From contig JAKSZP010017333.1 of assembly GCA_022478985.1 (NCBI GenBank), positions 1 to 64,000 of the forward strand: a stretch of DNA of 64,000 nt, in the 5' to 3' direction. A program made the translations under genes and the position numbers. This DNA comes from Massospora cicadina (Eukaryota > Entomophthoromycota > Entomophthoromycetes > Entomophthorales > Entomophthoraceae). Shown piece after piece: positions 23,030 to 36,009 of this stretch (position 1 is the stretch's first letter; every line of letters starts with the position of its first letter). The notes under the pieces are model-generated. The model was not told the DNA's origin, made no database searches, and saw only the letters and a program-made list of their open reading frames with translations.

Positions 23030-24080
23030 ATGAGCAAACTCAATAAAACTCAACTAAACTGGGAAAAAGTCATATTGGGAAATGGCCAAAACGGTGCACC
23101 CAAGGGCACAAAACGCTCTGGAGGGGGACCAGGAGCCAACACCGCCAAAAAGCCCTAAACCCAAACACCGCCTGGGTTTGTGGAATTTACCACAAAACAG
23201 AACCAATACATGGAAATACAATATGCAAAGCCCCTGTCAAAAGTGGAACATGGGCTCTGACTTTTCTTAGGGGTAGAATTCCCAACCCTGTGGGAAAAGG
23301 TAGGTGAGGAACAGGCCTCCCTCTTTTCCCACGCAGTATATGTTACCACCCACACCATCCACCACAGCTGGATTGATATAGGTTTCAAAACTGAAGAAGA
23401 TGCAGACGCCGCAGCAAAAGTCTGTGTCAAAATCGCCCTCCCTAAGGGCAAACGAATTGTGCACACTGTGCACACCAGATGGAACAAAGCAAACACTTTG
23501 TTCATCTCATTTGACTCGCTTCCCACCAACCTTCCCTGTAAGCTAATCATGGAAGAACTCCTATTCATCCTCCAGAGCTATGGAGAAATAAAACAACTAG
23601 AGCTACAGCAATTCCACCTGATGCCAAACCTGTGCACAGGAAAGGCAATCGCTGTAACCAACCCAGTCCCTGACATAGCTGCAGACTTAACCAGAATCCC
23701 ACACACCGCAGTTTTTCACCTCCCAGATGGGGGAGTGTTGAAACATTTCTGCATCACACTGGAACGCGCACCACCCATCTGCAACCACTGCACTGGGGCA
23801 CAAGAAACACGCGTTCCCCATGAAGGAGGGCATCATGGCCCCAGACTTTTGCGATGACGCTATGGACAAAGATGATGAGACCTATGGAAAAATGGTTGAC
23901 GCCAACCATGCTTTCTTTTGGGGTGAGGTTGGACACTACATCCTCATAGACACAATCTCACCCAAAAATGTAAACTGGTGCAGAAGGCCCGCAAGTGGGC
24001 AGCGGCCAAGGCCATAATACTTGCGACCTCCTCCATTGACCTGAACCAAATCCAGATGGACAAAGAGGAAATCAGCTGAA
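23030..24080 (+). pseudogene. LINE-A1 ORF1 (CCHC knuckle protein, frameshifted)
   Basis: The ATG at 23030 matches the ATG of ORF1 in LINE-A2 (53354). The Gly-rich N-terminal motif GTKRSGGGPG, the region KVEHGL, the WEK...SLF...WIDIGFKTEEDA core and CTGKAIAV are all readable. From 23459 to 23857 one frame is open; the zinc knuckle is hit by a small deletion (CNHC followed by TGAQETRVPHEGG where LINE-A2 has an intact CCHC), after which the frame at 23820-24017 takes over and the Lys/Ala-rich tail follows. Stops: one TAA in the N-terminal part. Expected to bind element RNA. Confidence 0.75.
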
Positions 24081-24517
24081 CCAGCCAATAAGAACATAAT
24101 GCCCAAGCCTGAGGAACCATGGAGGATATTACTTGAGCCAAACAGTCAGATTGAACAACCCATGCAGTAATTTTTTGACAAGCTAACAGAATCACCATGT
24201 GATCCCAATCAAATAAACTTACTGGGGCAATTTGGCTCCACCATGGACGAGCCAACAGGGCCCAGAGCTTCAAAATCAAACCCCAAAACATCAGAGACCA
24301 ATCAGCTCACCAATATAAATTAAACAAAATCACGTGCATAAAAGCTTAATACAATCCCAAAATTTAACAAAACCCACACGAAAAAACACAAGGTAAGGAG
24401 CCAGAAAACGCCTTGGAGTGGACTGGCCCAATCACACGGAGCAAGTCCAAGGCAATGAGCAGGGAACTAGGGCCGGAAGGCCTGCCAAACCACTCCTGAG
24501 GCGCCGCAGGCACCTCA

Positions 24518-27500
24518 GTGTCAATAGGGACACTAAACATCGCAGGAGCCAGGGCTCAAGTGTCCAAAGCCAAAAAGCTGTACTTCCTGCGCAAACCTCC
24601 TGTAGATATCTTGGCCATCCAAGAGACTTACTGTCTACAGGGGGAAGAGGGATCCTGGGCAGCCAGGGTCTCACCTTCCCAGTCGATATGGACATCCCAC
24701 TGTGGGGTGGCCATCCATAATAATAACAAAAAATTAAAAAGTGTCAGGTCCTCCTCACATTTAGACAGCTGAGTCCTAACCGCAAGGATTAAAAACCAAG
24801 AGGCCACACTATCAATAACCTATATCTATGCACTGTAAGTCCAGGGGAATGTCCCCTTTGTGTCAATTGGGCCCTCTTCTCGTTTCCAAGTAAAAAGGCT
24901 CTGAAGAGGGTGGCTGTACTCCTCATCACCCAGGGTGACCTCACCCACATGGTGGACAAGCGCTGGGTAATAGCTCTCCCTCTTTGGATCCCTCCCCTGG
25001 TGCCCACATTCACCTCTCCCAAACTTGTACGCCTGATAAGGAAAAATTTTACCAAAATCACTGAAATGAAGTCAATTAGTTTGAAAATGAGTGGAAAAAG
25101 CCCGATGATTGGAATCCACATAGTCAAAAAGGAATGAAGAATGATTCATCAGCTGGTATTGCTGACATTATTGATTTGGCTAACACCACGATTGTCAAAA
25201 TTAACCCCCTCCCAAAATTGTCAGGGATGATCCCTGATGTGCAGATAGCATCAGTGGACACCATCAATGATAGTTCGAAGCTCTCTTCCAGCAAATTGGG
25301 CATTGCGGCCAATGTAACACTTTTGAATGAATGAACAGCCCAGCAACCAGGCATGGGCGGGTTGGGCATCCTGAACCTGTTCCCAACCAATTGGGACTGC
25401 CCCTACGTGGGGTGGCCTTGGGGGATTCCCATTGCTCATTGGGCTAGACGCCATCATGCTAACCACTGGAAATGCAGTCAAGCCTCAGTTTGGGCATTTG
25501 AGGTCAAACTAACAGCAACTTGGCCTGCCGCTGAATCCTTCAATGTCAGTTCTCAGTGAGCTTATCTGCCCCCATTCCCAAATTTTGCTGGTTAGGTCAA
25601 GCTTGAGGGGCCCAATCTCAGCTTGTTTCCCCATCAATTGACCACTATTTAATCAGTTGCATCGCACTGAGAAAATTGTTGGTCAATTTTTCTTGCTTTA
25701 TTTTCCATTAAAAACCTCTCCCAAAATTTAGTTTTTTATGTTGAAAATTAAACCTCCTTATCCACTGATACTCACACACTACTTGGGGTTAACAGTCATA
25801 TTTGTCTGGTACTTTATTATGTGCCTATATGAGATTCTGGCTCACCAGCAGTTATTAGCGAAACTCCTTTCCAGTTTCATATTTTTCATACCAACAGCAG
25901 TGCCTTTGGCATTCAGGTTTGCTGTTCAGGTGCTTCGGCACTTAGGCTGGCAGGCCGGTCTAATTTTATCTTGCTGTTTGCCTGACACGCACCATTCACC
26001 ACATCTTAGAGGAAACAATTCCTCAAATCCATCCCAACGCTCAACCTCCCACCAGATACCATCATGATGGGTGACTTTAACTGTTGGGACAACCCCACTA
26101 TGGAATGATGGCCCAACCCCAGGGGATACCCACTGGGACACGTTGAGTTCCACGCGATGAAGGCATACCTTGGCCTGTATGACACCCTCCCCCCAGGTCT
26201 CCACTCCTTCCCCACATGACCTTCCCCAGTATACATGAGGGAATGTTCAAAATAATGAGCCGTTTCAACCACATCCTTGCACCAAAATCCTCTTGCTCAT
26301 TTATTACTAACTTTGCTACTAAAAAATCAATTTCTCTGACCACCGTCTAGTTTTGGTGCAGCTCACACCAACCAGGACTCAAACGTGGACGTCGCCCTGG
26401 AGGAAGCTTTACCCATAGAATATAAAGCTCCCCAAAATTTATAACTAGGTCGAGCATGAAGCTTCAAACTTAAAATTCACAACCCTGTTTGCATCAGATC
26501 CCATCAAAACTTGGAAAAAATTCAAATCTGAACTAATAAACAAGACTTGCCATCTCGCATTGCACAAATACACCACAGATACCGCCACAGTAAGACACAC
26601 CCTGGCAGAACATGACCACCTAGAACTCATTACCCCAAAGTCCAGATACAGCCCAAACTGGGTGCAAATGGGAGGAAATTTTCGCCCTCCTAAACGCCCT
26701 TATCCATGAACACCAACACAGAATCAAAGTATTGTGGAAAGGTAAGCACATAAAAGAAGGCGAAACCTGTTTGGCATTTTTCTTCTGCCAATACCACTTT
26801 CAAGGTAATCTGCCCCAGTGTGCACAGGTCTGCAAAGCCAACAGAACTGTGGAAACCGGGCCAATGGAGGTCAAGGCGGAAATTCACCGTTGTTACACCA
26901 AATTCTTACTGCAACACCCCATCCAACCCCCAAAAAATAATAAAAAATTCTACACTCTGCTGGAATACAGAGTGCACCGCCAGACTATAGTCTCCTAAAC
27001 CTGATAATGCAGAAGGAGCTCTGGAGTACAGTCTGCAGTGCACCACGTAGGAAATACCCAGGCCCTGATGGGATACCCTACAAATTTTACAAAACATACT
27101 TTAAAAAAATCGCCCCCTCCTCCTAGCGTCTATGAACCAATGCTTGCTGAAGACCTGTCTCCTGCCTGGAGGCCAGGACTCCTATGTCATTACCCTATTT
27201 AAAAATGGTGACAGACTGGACCAAACCAACTGGCACCCAATAGCACTCTCAAATACTGACACTAAACTACTTACAAAAATTTTAGCTACCAGACTGGGCG
27301 CTCTAGCCTCTAAAGCCCTATCACCCAACCAATTTGGTTTTACACCAGGGCGCTCCATCTGGTCTAACATACACTCCATCGCCAATGTATGCCAATCCAA
27401 AGCAACGGGTCCCCTGGTATTCCTCAACCAGGAGAAGGCATATGACCGCGTTAGCTGGCCATACTTAAAAGAGTGCCTACATGCCTTCAACCTCCCACCC

Positions 27501-29230
27501 AGGTTCATCAACTGGGCAATTCTCCTCACGGAATCCGCATCTATGGCTGTATGTGGCCCTGGCTTCCTGACCAACAGGATCACCCCATGCAGAGGTATCA
27601 AGCAAGGGGACCCCCTCAGCCCACTACTATACAACTTCAGCTTTGAACCACTCCTCCGCGTTGCCAACTCACGCCTCAGAGGCATAACTTCACAAGGCCA
27701 GCCCCTAGTCAAGATACTAGCCTTTGAGGATGACTGTGTAACAGGTATAGTTGACAACAGCGACACCAAACAGCTGGAACGCACCCTAGAGGAATACTCC
27801 ATGGTGAGTAATTCATCGCTTTATAAACGGAAAACTGAAATATTTCTCCTTGGCAAATACATCACCAACTAGATCACATCCCCCACTACACAGCCCAAGA
27901 CGCAAAAACTCACTCGTCCTACCCTTTGCATTACCCCCACCACCCCTGTCCGCCACCTTGGGATATGGTTAGAAACAGGGTAGGTATGCAAATGAGATGA
28001 TTGATAATAACCTACTGCAACGGATATCCAACAGAATCGCCTCACTCAAAGGTAAATCCCCTGGGCTAAAGGGGCTAGTGGCAGAGTCCAACTCGCTCAT
28101 CCTCCTTATTCTTTGGTTCCCCACACATGAGATCCCCTTATTGCCCACCTTTATAACATCAATTTGTGCGCTCATCCAGGATTGGCTGTGGCCTGGATCC
28201 CGCCCACCCATCCAGGTTGAAACGCTATATGGCCCACGCTCCAGCGGAGGCATGGGCCTAATAGATTTTGAGAACCACGCCAAACGCATCCTGGGCACCT
28301 GGATAGAGGAAGTGCTAACCCCAGACCCCCCGCAACAGCACTGGTCCAGTGCAGCGATGGCCAACTTTATGCAGGCACTCAAAATACCTAACCCACACCA
28401 CCCTTCCAGCTTACTAACGTACCTTGCTAACTGCCCCAACGCAATGGGCCTTCATGGAACCCCCTTCACTTTAAGCGCCTCCTCCAAACCATCCACTGCA
28501 TGGTATGGACCATCGCTACCGCTGGTACTGTGCAGGGAAGGGGACAACCCAGATCCCACTTAGTGTTACAAAAGCCAGAAGACCACCCCCACAAAGACAT
28601 ACTTACCATGACCCCAATCATCGCCAGAATTGACTACCTAGACGCTTTGGACATCCCCTAAGACCTAGCCACACAAAAGGCAATCTGGAGGATGATGCAC
28701 CATCCAATCCTCCAGCCGAGGGAAAGGGCCAACGCCTGGCACTGCCTAAGAAGGACCTGAAAAACGGCGGACTGCACCCACTTTCTCCACGCAACCTGCG
28801 CAGTATGTGGAGGAGAGGGCTCCCTACACCATCGCTTAGAAACCTGCCCCCGTCCAAATCTATATGGTGAGAAGTCGCGCGCCTGCTCAAGATCCAAGAC
28901 GACCAGGATTTCTCTATCTCAAAGAACCTCCTCACAATCTTACTTGCATCTCCAATCCTATCTAACCTGCGCTCCCTATTGATACCCATTGCAACGTGGA
29001 AAATCCACACTATTGCCTTGGATGCATTCAAGGGCACGGTCCCTACCATCCATGGGGTTGTCAATAGGTTCCACATCCACTTACTGGAGCATTTCCAAGC
29101 CTGGCTCTATGGGTATATGAAGCCAAGGCAACAAAGTTTTATAAAGTCATGGTTCCCACTCTGGTTCCTTCACACGGACCCCTTCCTTCACACCTGCTCC
29201 ATAGTGGGGCAAGCCCTTGGAGTAGAGCAC
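24518..29230 (+). pseudogene. LINE-A1 ORF2 (endonuclease, reverse transcriptase, zf-RVT)
   Basis: Endonuclease: LNIAG and DILAIQET in 24518-24772; after the solo LTR insertion the domain goes on with GDFNCWDNP (about 26065-26100). RT (27132-27872, open for 246 codons): NWHPIALSNTDTKLLTKIL, FTPGRSIW, NQEKAYDRV, GIKQGDPLSPLLYN and FEDD at the catalytic site (usual Y/FADD; both Asp present). Then a thumb and connection (27997-28563). C-terminal zf-RVT finger CAVCGGEGSLHHRLETC at about 28795-28850. Frameshifts and stops separate the pieces, so it is not functional. Confidence 0.85.
24834..25987 (+). repeat. Solo LTR, TGTAAG family, 1154 bp, in LINE-A1
   Basis: Interrupts the endonuclease of LINE-A1, which can be read directly across by comparison with LINE-A2. 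Starts TGTAAGTCCAGGGGAATGTCCCC and ends GCCTGACA; flanked by TGCAC (24829-24833) and CGCAC (25988-25992), a 5-bp TSD with one difference. Contains GGTGACCTCACCCACATGG, also seen in the LTRs at 47045, 42661 and 51442. Confidence 0.9.
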
Positions 29231-29410
29231 TAATCCCCCATACCTGGCGGTCCCAGCTGGCAACAGGGGTAACCCGCGTACCCCAGGGTGCCCAATCCTC
29301 TCTAATCATCGCTTTTCTTCACTCCCCTCCCATTTCTACACACATATCAGCAATGTCCATCCCCTAGTCAGTTTGCCTCAGTTAAATAAAATAAAACTGA
29401 TCTATTTAGC

Positions 29411-29790
29411 TCAAATATATCAATATATTTTTACTCTATATTTATAATAACTCAAGTTTTAACTATCAGTGACTTATTGAATAAAAACCTCTCAATGGCA
29501 TTACTATCTTATGTGGTATGTAAACAACTAATGAAGACCCCAAAGGAGAGAATATCTTAGTCACTAAACCTTATCCAAGTGGGCCAGTAGTGAGTAGGCC
29601 ATGCAACTCCTGATATTCCAACACCATTTTTTGTGTAATTTCTCCTTAAAACTGAAAAACTTATATATATTAATGTTTGATAAAGGAAACTCTCTTACAG
29701 TGTGTGATTTGCTTTACCAATGCAACAATCAAAAATTTGGTTTTTTAAGTGTTACAATGTTTTCTTCATATATGACTATGGTATCACTAT
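29411..29790 (-). repeat. Inverted repeat IR-X, right arm, outer part
   Basis: Continues 22540-22951 on the far side of LINE-A1; strongest match is TTGCATTGGTAAAGCAAATC on minus against 21691-21710. Gypsy-3 begins directly beyond. Confidence 0.7.
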
Positions 29791-29804
29791 AAATATTCTT
29801 AATT

Positions 29805-30288
29805 CCATATAATAACTCTAAGATTTTGAGCTGATGAGCGAGTCAACATCCCTACTCCTGAATAGAGTCTTGATAAGATAAAAATTTATTCAGCACAAGT
29901 GAAACCTGTCCCTGAAGGCACTGATGAGGGTTTAATCAGGAAGATCATGCGCACCATAGTCAATGGAGATGACTTCAAGAATTTCATTCTCACTTTCCAA
30001 ACCTCACGAGGCGTGACCCCATCATTACAGTCATGAGGATGACGCAGAACAGTAAGGGCGCCAAACAGGTGGTCAGGAAGGCCATAAAAGATCCTTATCA
30101 TACAGGGCATTAAGGTCCCAGAAGCGCCACGTCCCCATACATCTTATAATGTTGACATTTTATAATTCAATAAATTAGTCTATTTCGCCCCATCTTTTTA
30201 CTTTCAACCTCTCCACTAGTTTACGGCTTTGAGACCATTTTTAAACTCTGTCTACATTCTAGAGAACTGTTACACTGAGATAAGTGGT
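29805..30288 (+). repeat. Gypsy-3 5' LTR
   Basis: Matches 37740-38237 in shared blocks such as GAAACCTGTYCCTGAAGGCA, TCATGAGGATGA and CCATTTTTAA. The left end borders IR-X, and the boundary is approximate. Confidence 0.65.
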
Positions 30289-30310
30289 GCTCACTGCAGG
30301 GGGCTCGAGC
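30289..30310 (+). promoter_or_regulatory. Primer-binding site of gypsy-3
   Basis: TGGTGCTCACTGCAGGGGGC directly after the 5' LTR begins with the TGG that pairs with a tRNA CCA end. The same sequence, with one change, follows the LTR at 33868. The tRNA species was not assigned. Confidence 0.55.
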
Positions 30311-30884
30311 TGTCTAAGTAAAAATGTTTATCACTAAAAAGGAGAACAGTATCAATCTAAAAATCAACATACTTATTGGTTAAGAAGCATAGCTTAATGG
30401 ATTAATACCTCTCAGTACGAAGTACTTCCTATCCAGCCTGAAAGAATAGAGCTTTAGAACGCCTTCCAGTTTACTCTACCATCTGTTGACAATGATCAGT
30501 ATCAACTACAACTTTATAATCTCAACGAACTTATTCAACAACTCCTTGATGGCATCTACTCAGTGGGAGGATACAACAGTTGCTCACAAGCCCCTTCAGT
30601 GCCTTTCACAATTTAATATTTATACACTTGGCTCTACTACCCTCAGGAAAATTAGTCTTAGGTAAAAACTTTATCTCTGAAGCTTCTTCCATCTGGCCAT
30701 AAACCATCTCCTATAAATAGTTGGGCTGAATCACCATGAATTATCATGACAACTAGGGCTTACTTAAACCCTACAATCAATTACTGTTAACTTTTATAAT
30801 TGAGCTTCATCCTTCATTTATGACAATTGGGAAGCCATTGACAATAACTTACACTTAATTAACAAAGCTCAGAATAAAGTTTCC

Positions 30885-32330
30885 ATGTTGTACAGCATAA
30901 TATTAGGTTACCTTAGAAGCCAGCTTCACAAAAACTTGCAGCTCCTTAAGGCCTCCTGTAAACAGCGCCTCAACCAGATCAAAGATCTAGTGCATATCCT
31001 CCAGCAGCATTACCAGGAGTTGTCCTCCCACGATATTGACTCTGGTAGTGAAAATCCCAAAGGTCCAGAAGGCCCTAAGGGACCTGAAAGGCCTGAAGGT
31101 CCCCATGGTACTCAAAGACCTTTCAATCCTGTGGTTCCTATTGCTTGCAACCTTGAAAATTCCTAGAGAATTACGTTTTAAATGCCCTCACTGCCATACA
31201 GGATCAAATATACAATGTGGCTCAGGGATGTAAGCTCTAAGTGGACGGTGTCCCTCTCAACCCTAGGGTCTCAATCAAGGCTTTTTCATATGCGATGGAT
31301 AATTTCAGTGCATTCACCAAGCTCACTGATAATTGCATCACAAAGCTTTAGCAAGCCTGTCAATGGTTTGAGAAATTATTAAGTAGTTTGAGAGCTAGAT
31401 GCTTCTCCAAAGCGCTGAGATTCAAGCATAAAAGGAGAAGGTTGCTCATAAAGCCTCCATTACCTCTCTAAACCAAAACTGAAATGACATCTAAGAGATC
31501 CTCAAGGGTTTGAGATGGCGAATGTATCAACAGGCCCCTTGCAACTATGCAGAAACCAAAATTTCTGATCCTGCACTGATTCCTAGTTTCAACACCCTTA
31601 CCACTCCTATTGCGACTATCTTTAAGCCTAGTTTTAAGGAGAATTTTTCCTCAGTCAGGAAAGCATTTCCTCCTTTCTATACGCTTATGAGAGTTCCATG
31701 GAAGAGCTTAACTGACAGAAGGTGAAGCATATCCACTCCTGTCTGAATAGCACCAATCAGGAGATTATTACTCCTCATCTAAAGGAACTGCACACCTGAG
31801 AACAAGTCCATACTTCCCTAATCCAGGTATTAGGAAGAAACCAAACCCTGGCCTATCAAAAGCAGGCGTTTATTGATATTTGTCTGAAAAAAGGAGAAAG
31901 CTTAGTGGAGTCCGCCAGCTGATTCTACGCCCAGTCACAGACCTTTTTTGTCAAAAACCACATTATCCTGGATAACACCATAACTGCAGTCATCTCAACA
32001 TTGGGATCTTGTCCTGAGGTTTAAAGGCATATTATCATCCAGAAGAATCGTTTTAATTGTATTTGGGGAATTAAGGAAGCAATTAATGAAATACCTGCGT
32101 CTACCCTAAATCCCAAGTCTACCACATTCATTCCCTCCAGCCATCCTTGGTTTCAAATTGTCAAAAGCCATAAGAATCTCTGACCTCAATGCCCCTACTT
32201 CAATGTTTTGACACAGTTTTAAAATTTGTTGGAAAAGACTTGCTGAGGAGTTTTGAAAAGACCAGTCAGCATAAGGACGAGGCACTTCATGCTGAATTCC
32301 TGTATCTCCTCAAGGACCATCCTTGAATTC
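30885..32330 (+). pseudogene. Gypsy-3 gag region
   Basis: Open pieces in several frames. 30885-31166 encodes a helical, Leu/Gln-rich segment (LLKASCKQRLNQIKDLVHIL) followed by a Gly-Pro-Glu/Lys repeat (six GPx/PEGP units). Further right only short frames between stops exist, and no CCHC knuckle is seen. The assignment rests on position between the primer site and the pol domains, and on the coiled-coil character. Confidence 0.45.
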
Positions 32331-33867
32331 TAATGATCCTAGAGTTGTTGTACCAGAAGAAGAAGATTTGGTAACCATTGATAATAAAGAAACTGATACT
32401 ACTTACTCTTCTTCTGATAATTCTCATATCTTTTTCACACTACCTCCACAGTTTGAGATTTTGGTTACACGCGTGCTGCTGTTTGAGTCAATAAAATCCC
32501 AGTCCACGCCATTGTCAACAATGGTTTCCCTGTGAATGTCAATTCATCCAAACTAATGAAACGCATCAAAATTGCTCCATACTTGCCACATTACATAGAA
32601 TATGGAATGACTGGTCCTTAGTGTACTCATTCTATTGGAGCCTATTCCTTACCCATTTGCTTTGGGAAGTTTTCCAAGAATACTACTGCCATTGCACTAG
32701 ATAACCTGAGCTACAACCTTCTTCTTGAGACTCAGTTTCTCTGATATAATTCTGTTATAGTACACTATGATGAGGGATTTCTATCACTGCTGGGACACTA
32801 GGTCCCACTAGTTTTTTAAACCACAATTGACGCCAAATCGGAGATCAAAGCTCAGGCTTGCCTGTTGTGGAGTAAGAGTCGAATTGAATGACTCAAATAT
32901 CATGTGAGGGGCTCTTGATTACAGTTTTCCCACATGCAGTTGATGGCCAAGAAGGCATGCCAATTTACTTGACTAAAATAATCACTATACTACCAAAGTC
33001 CCAAGCTATTGTTGACAACTGGGTTCATGTCAACATTCCCTCTGGGTACCTCTTGATGATATGGGGCCTAGAAAGCCCTTTGGTCAAGGAAGTCCTAGCC
33101 TTTCTGGGAGTTAAAGCCATGCTATTCTGGATCCATATTGGTGTTGTTGGCTAACCTTACTGACAAATTTAGGGGTAGGGGCCCTAATACTCCAGCTGCT
33201 TATATTTGCCTCCTACCATTAGAGGCTATCAATGACTTCCACAGCTTTGGAAGCCTAAGAAATTTTGGGTTTGAAATGCCCCTATCAGTAGCTCTAATCA
33301 GCACTTGTATTGGGCAAGGGCTCACTAACGAGCAACAAGGTTAGGTTAGGAAATTATTGGAAAAATACTCAGACATCTTTTTACCCTATAAATACAATTT
33401 TGGTAAAATGAGTGGTGTTATACATCACGTGGAGACTGGGAACGCTCCCACATTTGGTCCTGACCCTTACCAAAAAAGTAAGGTTGAAGAGGCTCAGGTG
33501 TCTGTTGAGCTCAAGCAACTACTTGAAGCTGGTCTACTGCTGCCTTCACGCTGTCCTTAGGCCTCACCACTCCTGTTAGTTTGGAAGAAGGATGGCAGCC
33601 ATCGTGTGGTGATGGAATATTGCCAACTTAATTTCATCACCAAGAAAGACAGTTATCCCTTATCCTGAAATGATGACTCTCTCCGCTTGCTTGCTGGGTT
33701 GCAAAACTTTTCTGCTATGGATCTCACTAGCAGATTTTAGCAAGTGGAGCTCGCCCCAGAGATTTAGCTAAGTGTGCACTTATAACCAATATAAAGCTTA
33801 TTAACCTCATGAGGAAGCCTTAGGGCCTTTGCAACGTGCACGCCATCTTTTAATGCACCATGGACGG

Positions 33868-35688
33868 TGTTGTGATTCTGATATGACTGGATAATAAGCT
33901 CTAAGTTGGTACGGCAGAATGGGTAGATTTTGCTAAGCTTGATATGATTTATGATTATTTGAGCGCCTTAAGGTGAGGCAATATTGGGTGGGAAAGTATT
34001 TTAGGTCACCTCCAAATTGGGTGATAGGGTGATATCAACAAACAACAATTAATGATATGTTGACATATGTTAATTAGTGAGTGGATCACCTCCAATTAAG
34101 GCAATCATGAATTTAATACATAGTAACCTCTTTTAGAACCAAAAAGATGCAGCAGAATGAATTACTAAGCAAAAAGGGTCAATATCAACCAAGGTCACTG
34201 AGATATCAGTGATATGAGAAGATTGAGGAAGGGAGGTTCTTGTTAGAAAGAAAGAGAGAGTGGAGCAGGGTTCATCTGCTGAAAATATTAAAGATAAATA
34301 AAGAAGTGCCATCAGAGCAATAGCTCCCATTTATTATATTGTATTTATTTTACTTGTGTTTTGAAGACCAACAATCTCCATATCATCCATCTTATTGCTC
34401 AGTGGTCTTGACCCTGAACAAAACCCCTTAAGCATATCTCAATGATTCCGCCAATTTTATAATAGTGGTGCTCACTACAGGGGGCTTTGCTGATGGGCTG
34501 CTCAAATAGTTGGAGGACAGGCTAGGAGGTGGCAAGAGCCACTGGTTCAGACCCAGTGCTCCTTTGAGGGGGTACTGGGGTATGATTGGACCACCATTAG
34601 AGTCGCGCTGGTGGAATACTATCTGGTTAAGTGGGGGAAACGTCAGAAATTAACCAGATGGATTCCTCTTAATAATATCTAACTTAGAGATGTCAGTTAG
34701 TTGGATGTGACTGCCGGCTAACCATCTAGTTCAATATTATTGATGTTAAGAAATATTAATCATATTAGGTTTGGAGGATTCCTAGTTCAGCGTGACTCCA
34801 GAATCATAGTTGATTGTGGGAATTTCTGGCGGAAATCAGATGTATTTGTTTACAATCATTTGATGATGATTTCACTAACTTAAATCTGAGTTTAGCGGAA
34901 TTTTATCCCTGCACCAACTGCCATGAAAAATAATTGTGGGATTTTCCAGCAGAAAGCCAAAGTATTTGTTATCAATTGGTTGCATATGAATTTGCTGACT
35001 AAGTCAGAGCACTGGAGACATATGCCAAGGATTCTCAAAATTATTTTCATATAAATTATTTATATATGATTGACTGGCAACTAATGCCAAGTATGGATCG
35101 ACCTAATCTAATATTCAGCGAATAGATGAGTGGATTGAGAGGGAATTGCTACCATGAATAGTGACAATTTTTTAGAGTTCCAGCTTGGATGGCTGAGGGG
35201 TTTCATAGGCGTAGTAGCCTATAGTATAGATAGTTATTCTTCCTCCAAATAAAGATCTCTCTTACCTATTTTATTTTAATTGTTATTAGTTTGACAGCTA
35301 GGTTATTATAAAATGGGACTGGAGATCCCTGAATTTGATGCAAGGTGATGCACCTGGAGTGTCTGATGCTGCCAGCTCCAATACCTAAGACCTGTGAGGA
35401 ACAGGTGAGAACCTGGCCAACCAGCTACCAACAATGTTGCCAACTGGCTGTCAACCCTGCAGGGTGCAGTTTGGGAGTTCCTTGGCCACCCAGGATGGGG
35501 GCATGACTCGCTGGAGCACACCATGGACCCTGGGGGCTAAGATGAAGTCATTGGTCTGCTGTGTTAGTAGTTGGACGCAGACTCATAGTGGGTTGGTATG
35601 CCTATGAAGGCGAAATAGCAAAGGGTCAACTAGTCTTCATACTGGTTAGCATGGCATACTAGAAGAGCCCACAGTTGATTTTGTACCA
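33868..35688 (+). mobile_element. LTR-bearing insertion in gypsy-3 RT (family Q)
   Basis: Starts TGTTGTGATTCTGATATGACTGG and ends in CA; flanked by GACGG (33863-33867) and GATGG (35689-35693). The first part, to about 34466, is an LTR shared with 52895-53196 plus 58520-58795. TGGTGCTCACTACAGGGGGC follows (primer site), then about 1.2 kb of leader/gag-like sequence. No second LTR was recognised at the right end, so the element is truncated or rearranged, and the 5-bp TSD may be chance. Confidence 0.6.
34520..34570 (+). other. tRNA-like B-box sequence
   Basis: A word GGTTCAGACCCAG fits the pol III B-box consensus (GGTTCRANNCC). It is followed by no A-tail or TSD. It may be chance or part of a tRNA-derived primer region; not called a tRNA because no cloverleaf can be formed. 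Confidence 0.25.
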
Positions 35689-36009
35689 GATGGGATCCTA
35701 GGTGGCTTAAAACTGTCCTGTTTCTTTGTGTACCTTGATAATATTACTCTTTTCACAAACATTCAATAGTCATGTAGAACACCTCCAAGAAGACTTTAAC
35801 CATCTTAGAAAGGCTTCAATAAAACCCAAGTCTTCAAAGTGCTCCTTGTTTCAATCTAATATGAGATCCCTCAGACACAAGGTCTTAAAAGATGGTATCA
35901 AACCCATCCTGAATAAAATCAATGCCATTTAGAAAATGTTACGTTCTTAGAGTCTTAAGGCTATTCAAGTATGCCTCAGCATGGTGGGCTATTACCATCA
36001 GTTCATCTC

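Larger units (their letters stand above)
22952..29393 (+). mobile_element. LINE-A1, full-length non-LTR retrotransposon
   Basis: Complete LINE: 5' end at 22952, ORF1 from 23030, ORF2 from 24518, and a 3' end in TTAAATAAAATAAA. Target duplications about 14 bp, similar to CTTATTATTTAGC and CTGATCTATTTAGC, on both sides. Without the 1154-bp solo LTR and its 5-bp TSD (24834-25992) its length is about 5.28 kb, as for LINE-A2. Both ORFs are frameshifted. It lies in the right arm of IR-X. Confidence 0.85.
33350..35990 (+). pseudogene. Gypsy-3 reverse transcriptase, split
   Basis: 33138-33560 gives the N-terminal RT part: HHVETGNAPTFGPDPYQ and VELKQLLEAGLLLPSRCP, followed by ASPLLLVWKKDGSHR and a degenerate YxxLN. 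The palm start reads FSAMDLTSRF (motif A Asp kept). At 33863 the sequence breaks off in MDG, and from 35694 goes on with FFVYLDNITLFS and EHLQEDFNHLRKASIKPKSSKC. The catalytic motif is YLDN, so the second Asp is lost, as in gypsy-2. Confidence 0.75.

Noticed and set aside
27182..27802. A 206-codon minus ORF.
   Set aside because: Shadow of the LINE-A1 RT on plus; plus-strand motifs are decisive.
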